Source: Cryobacterium psychrotolerans
Lineage (GTDB): Bacteria > Actinomycetota > Actinomycetes > Actinomycetales > Microbacteriaceae
DNA: 64,000 nucleotides
Direction: 5' to 3'
Assembly: GCF_900101115.1 (NCBI RefSeq)
Contig: NZ_FNFU01000003.1
Span: 89,745-153,744 of the forward strand
The position numbers and the translations under genes are program-made. The first letter of the stretch is position 1. Each line of letters starts with the position of its first letter. Below are positions 54,604-63,365 of this stretch, piece by piece. Below the pieces are notes generated by a model. That model ran no database searches. It worked only from the letters and a program-made list of their open reading frames with translations, and was not told where the DNA came from.

Positions 54604-56418
54604 TCAGCTCCGGCCGAGACGGCGACGGAGCAGGTCGATCCGCTTCTGCAGCTGGGTGACGCTGGCCTGGGCGACGGCCGGGCCGCCGCACTCGCGGCGA
54701 AGTTCGGCGTGCACCATGCCGTGCGGCTCGTCGGCCATCTTCGACCACATGCCCACCAGGCTCGCCAGCAGCGTGCGCTGCTCCTTGAGCGTGCGGTAGA
54801 GCGGCGGCGGCTCTTCCGGGGCGATCTCGCCGGTGACGGGGTCCTTCCGCCGGTCGGTGGAGCGCCTGGACTGCCGGTGCTGCCGCTGGCGCAGCAGCTC
54901 GGAGACCTGCTCGGGCTCCAGCAACCCGGGGATGCCGATGAAATCGAATTCCTCGTCGGTGCCGGGTTCGGCCAGCGCGCCGAACTCGTCGCCGTTGAAC
55001 ATGACCATGTCGAAGGTCGCCTGGGAGTCGATGGCCTGCCAGGTGAACTCCTCGCCGAGGTCGTCCGAGGCCTTCTCCTGCGTGTTGGCCGCGGCCACCA
55101 TGGCGTCTTCGGGGTTGAACATCCCGTCATCGCCGTCGTCGCGGTTGCTGCGGTCGAGGGCGTGGTCGCGCTCCAGTTCGAGGGCGTTGGCCAGGCTCAG
55201 CAGGCCGGGAACGTTCGGCAGGAAGATCGACGCGGTCTCGCCGCGGCGCCGGGCGCGCACGAACCGGCCGATCGCCTGCGCGAAGAACAGCGGGGTGGAG
55301 GCACTGGTCGCGTAGACCCCCACGGCCAGGCGCGGAACGTCGACGCCCTCGGACACCATCCGCACCGCGACCATCCAGCGGCTGGTGTTGTGCGAGAATT
55401 CGTCGATCCGGTCGCTCGACTCCTTCTCGTCGGAGAGCACGACCGTCACCTTCTCGCCGGAGATCTCCTCGAGGATGGCCGCGTATGCCCGCGCGGTGGT
55501 CTGGTCGGTCGCGATGACGAGCCCGCCGGCATCCGGAATGCCGTGCCGCACCTCGGTGAGGCGGATGTCGGCCGCCCGGAGCACGGCCGGGATCCACTGC
55601 CCGGTGGGCTCGAGCGCCGTGCGCCAGGCCTGGGAGGTGATGTCCTTGGTGTTGCCCTCGCCGAGTTTGGCCTCCATCTCGTCGCCGGCCCGCGTGCGCC
55701 ACTTCATGTGCCCGGCGTAGACCATGAACATCACCGGGCGCACGACACCGTCTTCGAGGGCGCGCCCGTAGCCGTAGTTGTAATCGCTCTGGGACAGCCG
55801 GATGCCGTGCTTGTCGGGCAGATAGCTCACGAACGGGATCGGTGAGGTGTCCGACCGGAACGGAGTACCGGTCAGCGACAGGCGCCGCGTCGCCGGTTCG
55901 AACGCCTCGCGGATGGCGTCGCCCCAGCTGAGAGCGTCACCGCCGTGGTGCACCTCGTCGAGGATCACGAGCGTGCGGCTGGACTGGGTCAGTTCCCGGT
56001 GCAGGGCGGCCCGACTCGCCACCTGCGCGTAGGTCACGGCAACGCCGTGGTAGTGGTTGCCGTACCGCCCGTTCGCGTTCTTGAACATGGGGTCCAGCCG
56101 GATCCCGGCGCGGGCCGCGGCGTCGGCCCACTGGCGCTTGAGGTGCTCGGTCGGGGCGACCACGGTGATCCGGTCGATCACCCGCCGGGCACGCAGCTCC
56201 GCGGCCAGCCGCAGGGCGAACGTGGTCTTGCCGGCGCCCGGTGTGGCCGCGGCGAGGAAGTCACGGGGCTCGTGCAGGAAGTACGCCTCGAGGGCCTCCG
56301 CCTGCCAGGCGCGGAGTTTGCTGGCCGTACCCCACGCAGCGCGTTCCGGAAATGAGGGCGACAGGTGCTCGGCTGCACTCGTTCCCTGCGCAGGACCGAA
56401 AACAGGTGGAGTATTCAC
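54604..56418 (-). CDS. DEAD/DEAH-box superfamily 2 helicase
   Basis: A 604-residue helicase. Walker A is AATPGAGKTTF, Walker B is VILDEVHHGG (DEVH), motif III is LTGTPFRSD, and the C-terminal helicase domain has motif VI QAIGRFVRARRRGE. Residues beyond ~440 are acidic and then basic, with little conservation. The nearest relatives are actinobacterial UvrB-like/XPB-like helicases; the substrate is not evident. The GTG at 56418 is used because the upstream frame overlaps the divergent GDSL gene and is not conserved. Ribosome-binding site weak. Confidence 0.88.
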   Translation of the reverse strand: MNTPPVFGPAQGTSAAEHLSPSFPERAAWGTASKLRAWQAEALEAYFLHEPRDFLAAATPGAGKTTFALRLAAELRARRVIDRITVVAPTEHLKRQWADAAARAGIRLDPMFKNANGRYGNHYHGVAVTYAQVASRAALHRELTQSSRTLVILDEVHHGGDALSWGDAIREAFEPATRRLSLTGTPFRSDTSPIPFVSYLPDKHGIRLSQSDYNYGYGRALEDGVVRPVMFMVYAGHMKWRTRAGDEMEAKLGEGNTKDITSQAWRTALEPTGQWIPAVLRAADIRLTEVRHGIPDAGGLVIATDQTTARAYAAILEEISGEKVTVVLSDEKESSDRIDEFSHNTSRWMVAVRMVSEGVDVPRLAVGVYATSASTPLFFAQAIGRFVRARRRGETASIFLPNVPGLLSLANALELERDHALDRSNRDDGDDGMFNPEDAMVAAANTQEKASDDLGEEFTWQAIDSQATFDMVMFNGDEFGALAEPGTDEEFDFIGIPGLLEPEQVSELLRQRQHRQSRRSTDRRKDPVTGEIAPEEPPPLYRTLKEQRTLLASLVGMWSKMADEPHGMVHAELRRECGGPAVAQASVTQLQKRIDLLRRRLGRS

Positions 56419-56475
56419 TTCATAAGAACCTATCAAGTCGGACCGACACTTTCGCACGGAAGGGAAACCCGAGCC

Positions 56476-57264
56476 ATGTCCCAGCAGCAGCATCCCTGGT
56501 CGCGCTACGTGGCTCTCGGTGACTCCTTCACGGAAGGCATCGGCGACCCGGAGCCGGCCAGTCCCGGCGGGCACCGGGGCTGGGCCGACCGGGTGGCCGA
56601 GGTCCTCCGTTAGGGCACAGACGACCTCGCCTACGCGAATCTCGCCGTGCGTGGGAAGCTGATCAGGGAAATCGTCGCCGAACAGGTCGAGCCCGCCCTC
56701 GCCCTGCGACCGGACCTCGTCACCCTGTCGGCCGGCGGCAACGACGTGATCCGCCTGGGCACCGACCCGGACCTCATCGCCGCGCGGTGCGAGCTGGCGG
56801 TACGGCGCCTCACCAGGGACGGCGCGCAGGTCGTGCTGTTCACCGGGGTCGACGTCGGCTTCTCCCCCGTGCTCCGGCACCTGCGGGGGAAGGTGGCCAT
56901 CTACACCGAGAACATGCGTGCGATCGCGGCCCGGTACGACTGCGTCGTCGCCGACCTCTGGGGACTCACCGAGATCCGGGATGTGCGGATGTGGGCGCCG
57001 GACCGGTTGCACCTGAACGCGCTCGGCCACCACACGGTCGCGCGCATGGTGCTTTCCTCCCTCAACGTGCCCAACGCGCTGGAGCCGCAGCGGCCGGAGC
57101 CGATGCCGGGCACCACCTGGCGCCGGGCCAGGACGGAAGACCTCGCCTGGGCGCGGGAATACCTCGTCCCGTGGGTGCTCCGGCGGGTGCGGCACCAGTC
57201 ATCGGGCGACCACGTGCTGCCCAAACGTCCCGAAGCGGCGCCGTTCGGCCGGCTCCAGCCGTGA
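56476..57264 (+). pseudogene. SGNH/GDSL hydrolase gene interrupted by an in-frame amber codon
   Basis: One continuous frame runs from ATG 56476 to 57264 but contains TAG at 56611-56613 after RVAEVLR. The frame is the same before and after the stop. All catalytic blocks are intact: block I ALGDSFTEGIGD, block II NLAVRGK, block III SAGGNDV, block V DRLHLNALGH (Asp-x-x-His). A full ~262-residue GDSL esterase would result with one base change. It is either a young pseudogene, a read-through gene or an assembly error. Confidence 0.85.
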
Positions 57265-57447
57265 CCTGACCTCCCAATCCCCCCTGACCCGAACTGCCCC
57301 TCGGCGTTCGACGCCGGTGCGGCATGGATCGACTCTGATGAAGCGTCACGGTTGCCTGGTAGGAAGGGGCGATGTCGCACGCACATCTGTGGAACTCTGC
57401 ATATCCGGATGCGCCAGCAAGGGTGCCTGACCGGTAGGTTCGAGCGC

Positions 57448-57905
57448 ATGCGATTCGATCTACATCAGACATCAGACATCGGCATTAGTGCTGGCTGGGG
57501 TGATCGTGCTCTGTTCCAGCGGCTGCGGCAGCACCCCTGAATCCGAGCGTTGACTCTCAGGCTCAAACGTCGACCTCAAAGCCAAAGCCAAAGCCAACGC
57601 CAACGCCAACGCCATCAACGTCTCCGACGGCGGAGGCGAGCCAGAACGATTCCGCCGGGATGAGCTGATTCGAGCGGCAGCTTCCACTTTCCGGGCGTTT
57701 CGTGTCTCAATGGACCGAGACAGTCGGGTCCATCGAGATCGCAGGTCGCAGCGATGGCACGGTCTGGGCGACCCTCACCGATTTCAGCACGGGAGTCTCT
57801 CCGAACTTGAAGCTCTACCTCAATGAAGGTGAGCTGGTCAAGAACCCTGATGGTGCCTGGACGACCGATGGCGGCGAGCACAACAGGAATCGGCGGCGGG
57901 TATGA
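57448..57905 (+). pseudogene. decayed DM13-like lipoprotein gene
   Basis: A lipoprotein gene with at least three lesions. ATG 57448 opens MRFDLHQTS; a 7-bp tandem duplication of ACATCAG (57462-57468, 57469-57475) shifts the frame. In the shifted frame a signal peptide with lipobox SSGC reads ALVLAGVIVLCSSGC and hits TGA at 57551. One base further on, the next frame reads a Thr/Pro/Lys-rich linker (TSTSKPKPKPTPTPTPST) until TGA at 57666. After it, the same frame has a DM13-like domain (GSIEIAGRSDGTVWATLTDF, NLKLYLNEGELVK) that is truncated. The gap 57265-57447 holds no gene. Confidence 0.75.
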
Positions 57906-58098
57906 TCCCGTAACCAACCGCGTCCTGATGCAGGTCTCTCCCGAATACAGCTCAGCATCCACCCTCATCGCCGCCATCGAGAACCTGAACGATCCCCGCC
58001 TCACGCTCCAAGTCCTCGAGTCTGTGGTGCCCGAAGAGGACGTGGCCGAGAGTCGCATGGACGACGCGGCGCCTGGGAAAGCCGGCGCAGACATCTAG
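57889..58098 (+). pseudogene. gene fragment: C-terminal piece of an unrecognised protein
   Basis: In a frame different from the DM13 piece, text with protein-like composition reads from about 57889 to a TAG at 58096 (GYDPVTNRVLMQVSPEYSS, LNDPRLTLQVLESVVPEED). No start codon or ribosome-binding site precedes it. It looks like the C-terminal end of another exported or soluble protein fused against the DM13 remnant by deletion. Family not recognised. The ~100 bp from 58099 to the Doc gene shows no gene. Confidence 0.45.
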
Positions 58099-58198
58099 AA
58101 CTCCTGTGCACCACGGTGCACCCTTGGATGGGCTTGGAGATGATGCTCGGGAAGTTGAAGCTGAACCGCAGGTTCGCAATCGAGGCGGCCACGGCGCC

Positions 58199-58576
58199 TC
58201 AGCGCCCTTCGCTGCCTAGCGCAATTCGGTCAGCGATATCGGAAACGTCATCAAGGCGCCCGGAAGCAACATCCATGATGAATCCGTAGGCATCATCATT
58301 GGACCATGTCAACCGTCGTCCGTTCATACCGAGGAAGGCGATTAGCGCAGCGAGACTCAGCCGCTTGTTACCGTCAATCAAGCCGTGATTGCGGGCCAAG
58401 GAATGCGTCAGCGCCGCGGCCTTCTCATTGAGACTCCCGTAGGCGTCCCTTCCGAACGCGCTCGCGCGCGGACGGGCCAGCGCCGACTCAAGCAATCCCT
58501 GGTCCCGGACCGGCATGTCTCCCCCGAGGGCTCGCTGCCCGACGTAGAGGAGATCCGTGTAGGTGAGATAGATCAC
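58199..58576 (-). CDS. Doc/Fic family toxin
   Basis: A 125-residue death-on-curing type Fic-fold protein. The Fic-like motif is present as HGLIDGNKR, with Leu where Phe is usual (HxFxDxNKR). The N-terminal YTDLLYVGQRALGG and LLESALARPRASAFG match Doc. Doc phosphorylates EF-Tu to halt translation in E. coli phage P1; activity here is inferred from the motif. Translation is coupled to the upstream RHH antitoxin by a 4-bp overlap. Confidence 0.88.
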   Translation of the reverse strand: MIYLTYTDLLYVGQRALGGDMPVRDQGLLESALARPRASAFGRDAYGSLNEKAAALTHSLARNHGLIDGNKRLSLAALIAFLGMNGRRLTWSNDDAYGFIMDVASGRLDDVSDIADRIALGSEGR

Positions 58577-58782
58577 TTTCCGAGACGTTCAAGCGCTTCG
58601 GCGTAGCGCGGGAGCTCCTCGTCAAGGACACTGCTCAGGAGGTCCTGGCGACTGTGGTTCTCGACGTATTCACGCACCGCCTGCTTGGCGACGTCCTGCA
58701 TGGACCGTCTCTCGTATTCGGCTCGGCGACGCAGGGCGTCCGCCTCAGCATCAGTCAAGCGAAGGGTCATGGGCATGGACAC
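58573..58782 (-). CDS. ribbon-helix-helix antitoxin
   Basis: A 69-residue RHH/CopG-type protein. The N-terminal strand MTLRLTDAEADALRRRAEYE and helix SMQDVAKQAVREYVENH are typical. The start is GTG 58782 or ATG 58776 (MPMTLRL). As the first gene of the operon, it would neutralise Doc and repress its own promoter; a dyad lies immediately upstream (58785-58802). The usual Doc partner Phd is replaced here by an RHH protein, as in many actinobacteria. Confidence 0.85.
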   Translation of the reverse strand: MSMPMTLRLTDAEADALRRRAEYERRSMQDVAKQAVREYVENHSRQDLLSSVLDEELPRYAEALERLGK

Positions 58783-58784
58783 AT

Positions 58785-58802
58785 GGTATCACCAGTGACA
58801 CC
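58785..58802 (-). promoter_or_regulatory. candidate autoregulatory operator of the RHH-Doc operon
   Basis: GGTATCAC (58785-58792) and GTGACACC (58795-58802) form an inverted repeat with 7 of 8 complementary positions and a two-base centre, 2 bp upstream of the antitoxin GTG. RHH antitoxins bind such short dyads to control their own operons. Confidence 0.5.
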
Positions 58803-58857
58803 GTTGTCCGTAGGGTCCGATGCGGGTTCCCCTTGAGGATGAGGACGCTCATTGACG

Positions 58858-59259
58858 TCAGCTTGCGGTTAGCGCGTCGAGATTTGCGAGCGGCACGACA
58901 CCTTTGGCTCTCATTGCCAGCCCGGGGTCGACTGTGACCAGGGCGTCGGCCTGAAGCTCGGTGACGGCGAGGTATTCCGCGTCGTACGTTGTCTCCCAAC
59001 CCTGCTCGCGTGCGATCCTCCAAGCAGTCCGGTGTGACACCCGGTCACCGAGCAACCTAATCTTTAGTTCGGTCAGGCGGCGGTGGTGCTGAAGTGCCAG
59101 ATCCTCGGTGAGGTCACCGTTGAGTACTGCCTCGAATAGCAGCGATAGCGCCTGCGAGCGGATGAGGTTCGGGGCGACGATCTGATGCTCGGGGCTGGGC
59201 TGGATGCCATTAGCGACGATGTGCAGGAGCGTAGGCGCGTCGATCACGTAACGGGTCAT
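58858..59259 (-). CDS. PIN-domain VapC-family toxin
   Basis: A 133-residue PIN-domain ribonuclease. MTRYVIDAPTLLHIV places the first acidic residue; the Glu and Asp pair follows in FEAVLNGDL and TYDAEYLAVTELQADALVTVDP. PIN toxins cleave RNA to stop growth. No antitoxin frame is recognisable directly upstream, where only a decayed gene lies, so the gene looks solitary. The 75-bp gap to the RHH gene (58783-58857) holds the RHH operator but no further gene. Confidence 0.85.
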   Translation of the reverse strand: MTRYVIDAPTLLHIVANGIQPSPEHQIVAPNLIRSQALSLLFEAVLNGDLTEDLALQHHRRLTELKIRLLGDRVSHRTAWRIAREQGWETTYDAEYLAVTELQADALVTVDPGLAMRAKGVVPLANLDALTAS

Positions 59260-59262
59260 GTC

Positions 59263-59665
59263 GGAACTTTACGCGGGAAAACAGGCAGCCGACGAAGGTC
59301 AGCGGCCACCAATGGCGCAACAGGAGCGCCCCGGCCTGCGAGAGGGCCGCCGACACGCCCTGCACCGCCAGCGAGGTGCCGGTGCGAGCAGGGTTGCGGC
59401 TGCGGCCGAGCTGCGCGTGATCCGCGCGGCGGCGACGAGCGAGATCGCGGATCCAGGGGGTCGGCCAGGCCCAGTTCGAGCAGCCGGTCGGCGAGCAGGA
59501 CGCCGATACGGCCCGCACTCCCACGGATGCCAGGCGGGGCATGAGCCTGGAGAGGGGAGCCCGGTTGCCCGCAACGGCACGGGACAGGTCGACGGCCGCC
59601 GGGGCGAGGTGGAGCACGCGGTGCTCATCGGCAAGCTGGTGGCGGACTTCATCCGCCGGGGCGCG
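59263..59665 (-). pseudogene. decayed gene remnant on the minus strand
   Basis: Three minus-strand frames each hold a stretch of plausible protein: near 59655-59540 (HQLADEHRVLHLAPAAVDL, RAPLSRLMPRL), then in another frame around 59500-59460 (RIGVLLADRLLELGLADPLDP), then near 59390-59270 (TSLAVQGVSAALSQAGALL, RHWWPLTFVGCLFSR). They would join end to end with shifts, and the middle seems short. The layout is reminiscent of N- and C-terminal ends of a mycofactocin-type glycosyltransferase with the middle lost, but this is a guess. Otherwise 59260-59682 holds no gene. Confidence 0.4.
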
Positions 59666-59682
59666 GGGTCCGCGCCGCGCGC

Positions 59683-60918
59683 CTAACCGTCGGCGTTCAA
59701 CTCGCCGGGATGTGAGAAACGCCAGGCCGGTCCCGGGTCGCTGATCGTGCGGTCGAGCACGAGCGGCACGCTGACGGTCTTGTCGCCGACCAGGAACTCG
59801 ACGGCGCCGACGGTGTCCTTTTTGCCGCCGAGGGTGAGCGCGCGAGCGGTCGCGGCGCCGGATATCGGCGTGTCCGACCAGACCAGGGCGGATGCCGCCC
59901 GGGAGGCGACGGCGCTGCTCTCCTGGCCCCAGGCGGTGGCGTAGGTGCCGTAGGCCGTGCCCTTCTCGGTCAGCGTGACCTCACGGAACCCGGCCTTCGC
60001 GGTGGTGATCAGGTCGGCGACGGCCCGGTTCACGTCTGTGTGGTTGGCGCCGCCGAGCACGACGCCGACCAGGGTCACCGTGCGGCCGCCGACCTTCAGG
60101 TCGGTGGAGAAGAGCAGGCAGGCGCCGGCCTCGTCGGTCGTGCCCGTCTTGATCCCGTCGACACCGAAGCGGCCGAGCAGTTTGTTCGTGTTCTTGACGG
60201 CGCCGATGACGGGGAGTTTTGCGCTCGGCTCTGCCACGATCCCGGCCAGCGCCGGGTGGGCGACGGCCAGCTTGCCGATCTTGACGAGGTCGGCCGGGGT
60301 GCTCCGGCTGGACGTCGACAGGCCGCTCGTGTCGGCCACCGCCGTGTCGTCCAGGCCGTTCTTCGCCAGCCAGTCCTGTGCGGCGGCCAGGTAGGCGTCG
60401 AGGGAGCCGTAGGCCCAGACGGCGAGGGAGAGGGCGTAGTTGTTGGCCGACGGCAGCATCGTGGCCTCGAGGGCCTGGCGCTCGCTGAGGACCATGCCGG
60501 CAACGACTGGGGCGACCGAGCCGTTCTCGGCCATGACGTCATAGTAGATCTCCACGTCGGCGTCGGTGAAGGTGATGTCCGGGCCGGGCTCGTTGCCGGT
60601 GAGCGGCTTGGCGTCGAGCACGACGAGCGCGGTCACGGTCTTCGTGACGCTGGCGATCGGCATGGATTCCGTGGCGCCGGAGGATCCCAGGACCCCGGGG
60701 AAGCCGACGGCTCCGAAGGCGCTCGAACCGAAGCCGGGCCAGTCGGGCTGCGCGGCGGCCTGGGTCAGCGCGGCGGGCTGGGTGAGCGCGGCGGCTTCCT
60801 CGGGCACGGGGGCAAACCCGGTGGTGGCGAGGTACCCGACAAGCGTCAGGACAACGGCCAGAGCGCCGAAGAAGGCGATCCGGCGCCGGCGGAAGATCTG
60901 GCGTCGGGTCAGCGGCAT
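59683..60918 (-). CDS. D-alanyl-D-alanine carboxypeptidase (S11 family)
   Basis: A 411-residue penicillin-binding-type D,D-carboxypeptidase. An N-terminal membrane segment (residues ~13-34) anchors it, with the catalytic domain outside. SxxK is Ser90-Val-Thr-Lys93, SxN is in LPSANNYALS and KTG is in IKTGTTDEAG. It trims terminal D-alanine from peptidoglycan peptides and limits crosslinking. The C-terminal ~70 residues form a beta-rich domain with little sequence conservation. Runs into the window from the minus strand next to the SpoU gene (26 bp gap). Confidence 0.93.
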   Translation of the reverse strand: MPLTRRQIFRRRRIAFFGALAVVLTLVGYLATTGFAPVPEEAAALTQPAALTQAAAQPDWPGFGSSAFGAVGFPGVLGSSGATESMPIASVTKTVTALVVLDAKPLTGNEPGPDITFTDADVEIYYDVMAENGSVAPVVAGMVLSERQALEATMLPSANNYALSLAVWAYGSLDAYLAAAQDWLAKNGLDDTAVADTSGLSTSSRSTPADLVKIGKLAVAHPALAGIVAEPSAKLPVIGAVKNTNKLLGRFGVDGIKTGTTDEAGACLLFSTDLKVGGRTVTLVGVVLGGANHTDVNRAVADLITTAKAGFREVTLTEKGTAYGTYATAWGQESSAVASRAASALVWSDTPISGAATARALTLGGKKDTVGAVEFLVGDKTVSVPLVLDRTISDPGPAWRFSHPGELNADG

Positions 60919-60944
60919 TATGCGATTCTATCGTTCGCCGCCTG

Positions 60945-61748
60945 CTACCCGCGCAGCGCCCACAGGGCAACGGCGCTGGCGGAGGCGACATTGAGCGAAT
61001 CCACCCCGTGCAGCATCGGGATCGTGACGACGGTGTCCGCCGCGGCGAGGGCCCTGGTGCTCAGCCCGTCGCCCTCGGTGCCGAGGATGAGGGCGAGGCG
61101 CTCCGGCGGCGCGGCAGCGAAGCGGTCGAGGGTCACGGCGTCGTCGGCCAGCGCCAGCGCGGCGAGGTGGAATCCCGCGTTCCGGAGCAGCGGCGCGGCC
61201 TCGTCCCATTCCGGCAGCCGGGTCCACGGCACCTGGAGCACGGTGCCCATGCTGACCCGCACGCTCCGGCGGTAGAGCGGGTCGGCGCAGCGCGGCGTGA
61301 TCAGCACGGCGTCGGCGCCGAGCCCCGCGACGGCCCGGAAGATGGCTCCCACGTTCGTGTGGTCGACGATGTCCTCGAGGATCACGATGCGCCGGGCATC
61401 CCGGATCAGCTCGGCCGCCGGGGCAAGCGCGGGCCGGTGCATGGCGGCCAGGGCGCCCCGGTGCAGGTTGTACCCGGTCAGCTTCTCCAGCAGGTACGGC
61501 GCGCCGACGTAGACGGGCACATCGGGCCAGTCGGCCAGGAGCGGAGCCACGTCGGGCAGCCACTGTTCCTGCACGAGCAGGGAGCGCGGACGGTGGCCGG
61601 CGGCGAGGGCGCGGGTGATGACCTTGCTCGACTCGGCGATGTACAGTCCGCCGGCCGGTTCGGAGACCCGGCGCAGCGCGACATCCGTCAGCCGTGAGTA
61701 GTCGGCCAGGCCGGGCAGGTCGAGGTCTGCAATGGGAACGATCCGCAC
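60945..61748 (-). CDS. SpoU/TrmH family RNA methyltransferase
   Basis: A 267-residue SPOUT-class methyltransferase. The three family motifs are VILEDIVDHTNVGAIFRAVAG, LILGTEGDGLS and VTIPMLHGVDSLNVASASAV, including the conserved Asn and Gly that form the knot. It 2'-O-methylates ribose in tRNA or rRNA; the exact target is unknown. The GTG at 61748 (VRIVPIADLDLPGLAD) has AGAAGG ~7 bp upstream and is preferred over upstream starts. Confidence 0.93.
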   Translation of the reverse strand: MRIVPIADLDLPGLADYSRLTDVALRRVSEPAGGLYIAESSKVITRALAAGHRPRSLLVQEQWLPDVAPLLADWPDVPVYVGAPYLLEKLTGYNLHRGALAAMHRPALAPAAELIRDARRIVILEDIVDHTNVGAIFRAVAGLGADAVLITPRCADPLYRRSVRVSMGTVLQVPWTRLPEWDEAAPLLRNAGFHLAALALADDAVTLDRFAAAPPERLALILGTEGDGLSTRALAAADTVVTIPMLHGVDSLNVASASAVALWALRG

Positions 61749-61854
61749 GGTACTGCCTTCTGTTCGAGGTGGTGTCCCATCCAGACTGCCAGCTTCGCGT
61801 AACAAAGTCGTAAAGCGGCGAGTTTAGACTCGGTACAGGCGAGGATGGAGCACC

Positions 61855-62700
61855 ATGAGCATCGAGACCCTGCAGGCCGCGGCTGTGGCCGAGGAGGCGC
61901 TCGACGCCGTGTCCGAGATCCTGCGCGGGCGCCTCGTGGCGGTGCTCACTGGCGCCGGCCTGAGCACGGATTCCGGCATCCCCGACTACCGCGGGAACGG
62001 CGCCCCGAAACGCTCCCCGATGACCTTCCAGACCTTTGTCGGCGATGAGCGGGCGCGGAAGCGCTACTGGGCCGGCAGTCACCTGGGCTGGCGACGCTTC
62101 CGGGCCGCCGAACCGAACCTGGGCCACCGCTCGCTCGTGCGGCTCGAGGCGAGCGGCATCATCTCGGGCGTCATCACCCAGAACGTCGACGGCCTGCACA
62201 CCCGGGCGGGGTCGCGCCATGTCGTGGACCTGCACGGATCGATGGACCGGGTCGTCTGCCTGTCCTGCGGCCAGGCGTTCGGACGCGACAGCGTCGCGGC
62301 ACGGCTCGAAGCGGCCAACCCCGAGCTCGGCTCGCCCGAGGCCGTCCGCATCAATCCGGACGGCGACGCGGAGGTGTCGGACATCGACGGATTCTCTGTC
62401 CCGGCCTGCACCGTGTGCGGCGGGATGCTGAAACCCAACGTGGTGTTCTTCGGCGAACTCGTCCCCACCGAGAGGTTCACCGAGGCCTCCGCCCTCGTGC
62501 AAGCCGCCGACGCGCTCATCGTGGCGGGCTCGTCCCTGGCCGTGAATTCGGGCATCCGGCTGCTCGAGCAGGCGAGGCGACGCAGGCTTCCGATCGTGGT
62601 GATCAATCGCGGCGTCACCAAGGGCGACGGCCGCGCGCTGGTTAAGCTGGAGGCGGGAACCTCGGAGGCGCTCGCCGGGCTGGCGGCCCGTCTCGCCTGA
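61855..62700 (+). CDS. NAD-dependent protein deacetylase (Sir2 family)
   Basis: A 281-residue sirtuin. The NAD-binding GAGLSTDSGIPDYRG is at residues 33-47, TQNVDGLHTRAG follows at ~109-120, the catalytic His127 is in DLHGS, and the zinc Cys are Cys135, Cys138, Cys185 and Cys188. Deacylation of lysines with release of nicotinamide is the known reaction. A helical N-terminal extension of ~20 residues precedes the core. A histidine phosphatase gene follows after 14 bp. Confidence 0.95.
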   Translation: MSIETLQAAAVAEEALDAVSEILRGRLVAVLTGAGLSTDSGIPDYRGNGAPKRSPMTFQTFVGDERARKRYWAGSHLGWRRFRAAEPNLGHRSLVRLEASGIISGVITQNVDGLHTRAGSRHVVDLHGSMDRVVCLSCGQAFGRDSVAARLEAANPELGSPEAVRINPDGDAEVSDIDGFSVPACTVCGGMLKPNVVFFGELVPTERFTEASALVQAADALIVAGSSLAVNSGIRLLEQARRRRLPIVVINRGVTKGDGRALVKLEAGTSEALAGLAARLA

Positions 62701-62714
62701 CTAAGGGCCCGACC

Positions 62715-63347
62715 GTGACCAACGACATCAAGGACGGCATCCTGACCATGACCCGGATTTCGATCGTGCGCCACGGCCAGACCGAGTGGAACCTGCACCG
62801 GCGCATCCAGGGCAGCACGGATATCCCGCTCAACTCGGCCGGACGCGCCCAGGCCGCCGAGGCGGGCATCGTTCTGCGGGAGAGGCGCTGGGACGTGGTT
62901 GTGGCCAGCCCCCTGATGCGGGCGCACGAGACCGCTCGCATCATCGCCGGTGAACTCGACCTGCCGAGCCCGGAGATCGTTGCCGAGCTCACGGAGCGCC
63001 ACCACGGAGAGATCGAGGGGCTCACCTTCACCGAGCGCCAGGCGCGGTTCCCCGACGGCGTGCTCGTTCCGGGCCTCGAGTCGCGCCAGGACGTGCTGGA
63101 CCGGGTGCTGCCCTCGTTGGCCCGGGTCGCGGCGACCCACGCCGGCAAATCGGTGCTCGCGGTCAGCCACGGCGGCATCATCGGCACGCTGATCCGCCAC
63201 ACAACGGGCGGGGAGCGCCCCCGGCACGACGAACTGATTGCCAACGGCTCCGTGCACGACTTCGTCTGGGAGGACGGCGAACTCGTGCTCGTCCACTTCG
63301 ACGCCTCGGTTCGCTCGCCGGGCGAGATCTTCCCCGTTATCCGCTGA
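62715..63347 (+). CDS. histidine phosphatase family protein
   Basis: A 210-residue phosphoglycerate-mutase-like phosphatase. The RHG motif is Arg19-His20-Gly21 (IVRHGQTEWNLHRRIQG); VVASPLMRAHETARII has the second Arg; the acidic partner is near HHGEIEGLTF, and the second His is in AVSHGGIIGTLI. The substrate is unknown. The GTG at 62715 is used; an internal ATG at 62748 (MTRISIVRHG) is an alternative start. It lies 14 bp after the sirtuin gene. Confidence 0.9.
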   Translation: MTNDIKDGILTMTRISIVRHGQTEWNLHRRIQGSTDIPLNSAGRAQAAEAGIVLRERRWDVVVASPLMRAHETARIIAGELDLPSPEIVAELTERHHGEIEGLTFTERQARFPDGVLVPGLESRQDVLDRVLPSLARVAATHAGKSVLAVSHGGIIGTLIRHTTGGERPRHDELIANGSVHDFVWEDGELVLVHFDASVRSPGEIFPVIR

Positions 63348-63365
63348 CCGCAGCCGGACGCGCCG

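Noticed and set aside
54604-57195. Extended helicase frame of 863 codons
   Set aside because: The N-terminal ~260 codons are antisense to the GDSL gene and have no helicase similarity.
58858-59259. A VapB antitoxin for the PIN gene in the adjoining sequence
   Set aside because: No short frame with RHH, AbrB or Phd features lies directly upstream; the only nearby RHH gene belongs to the Doc operon.
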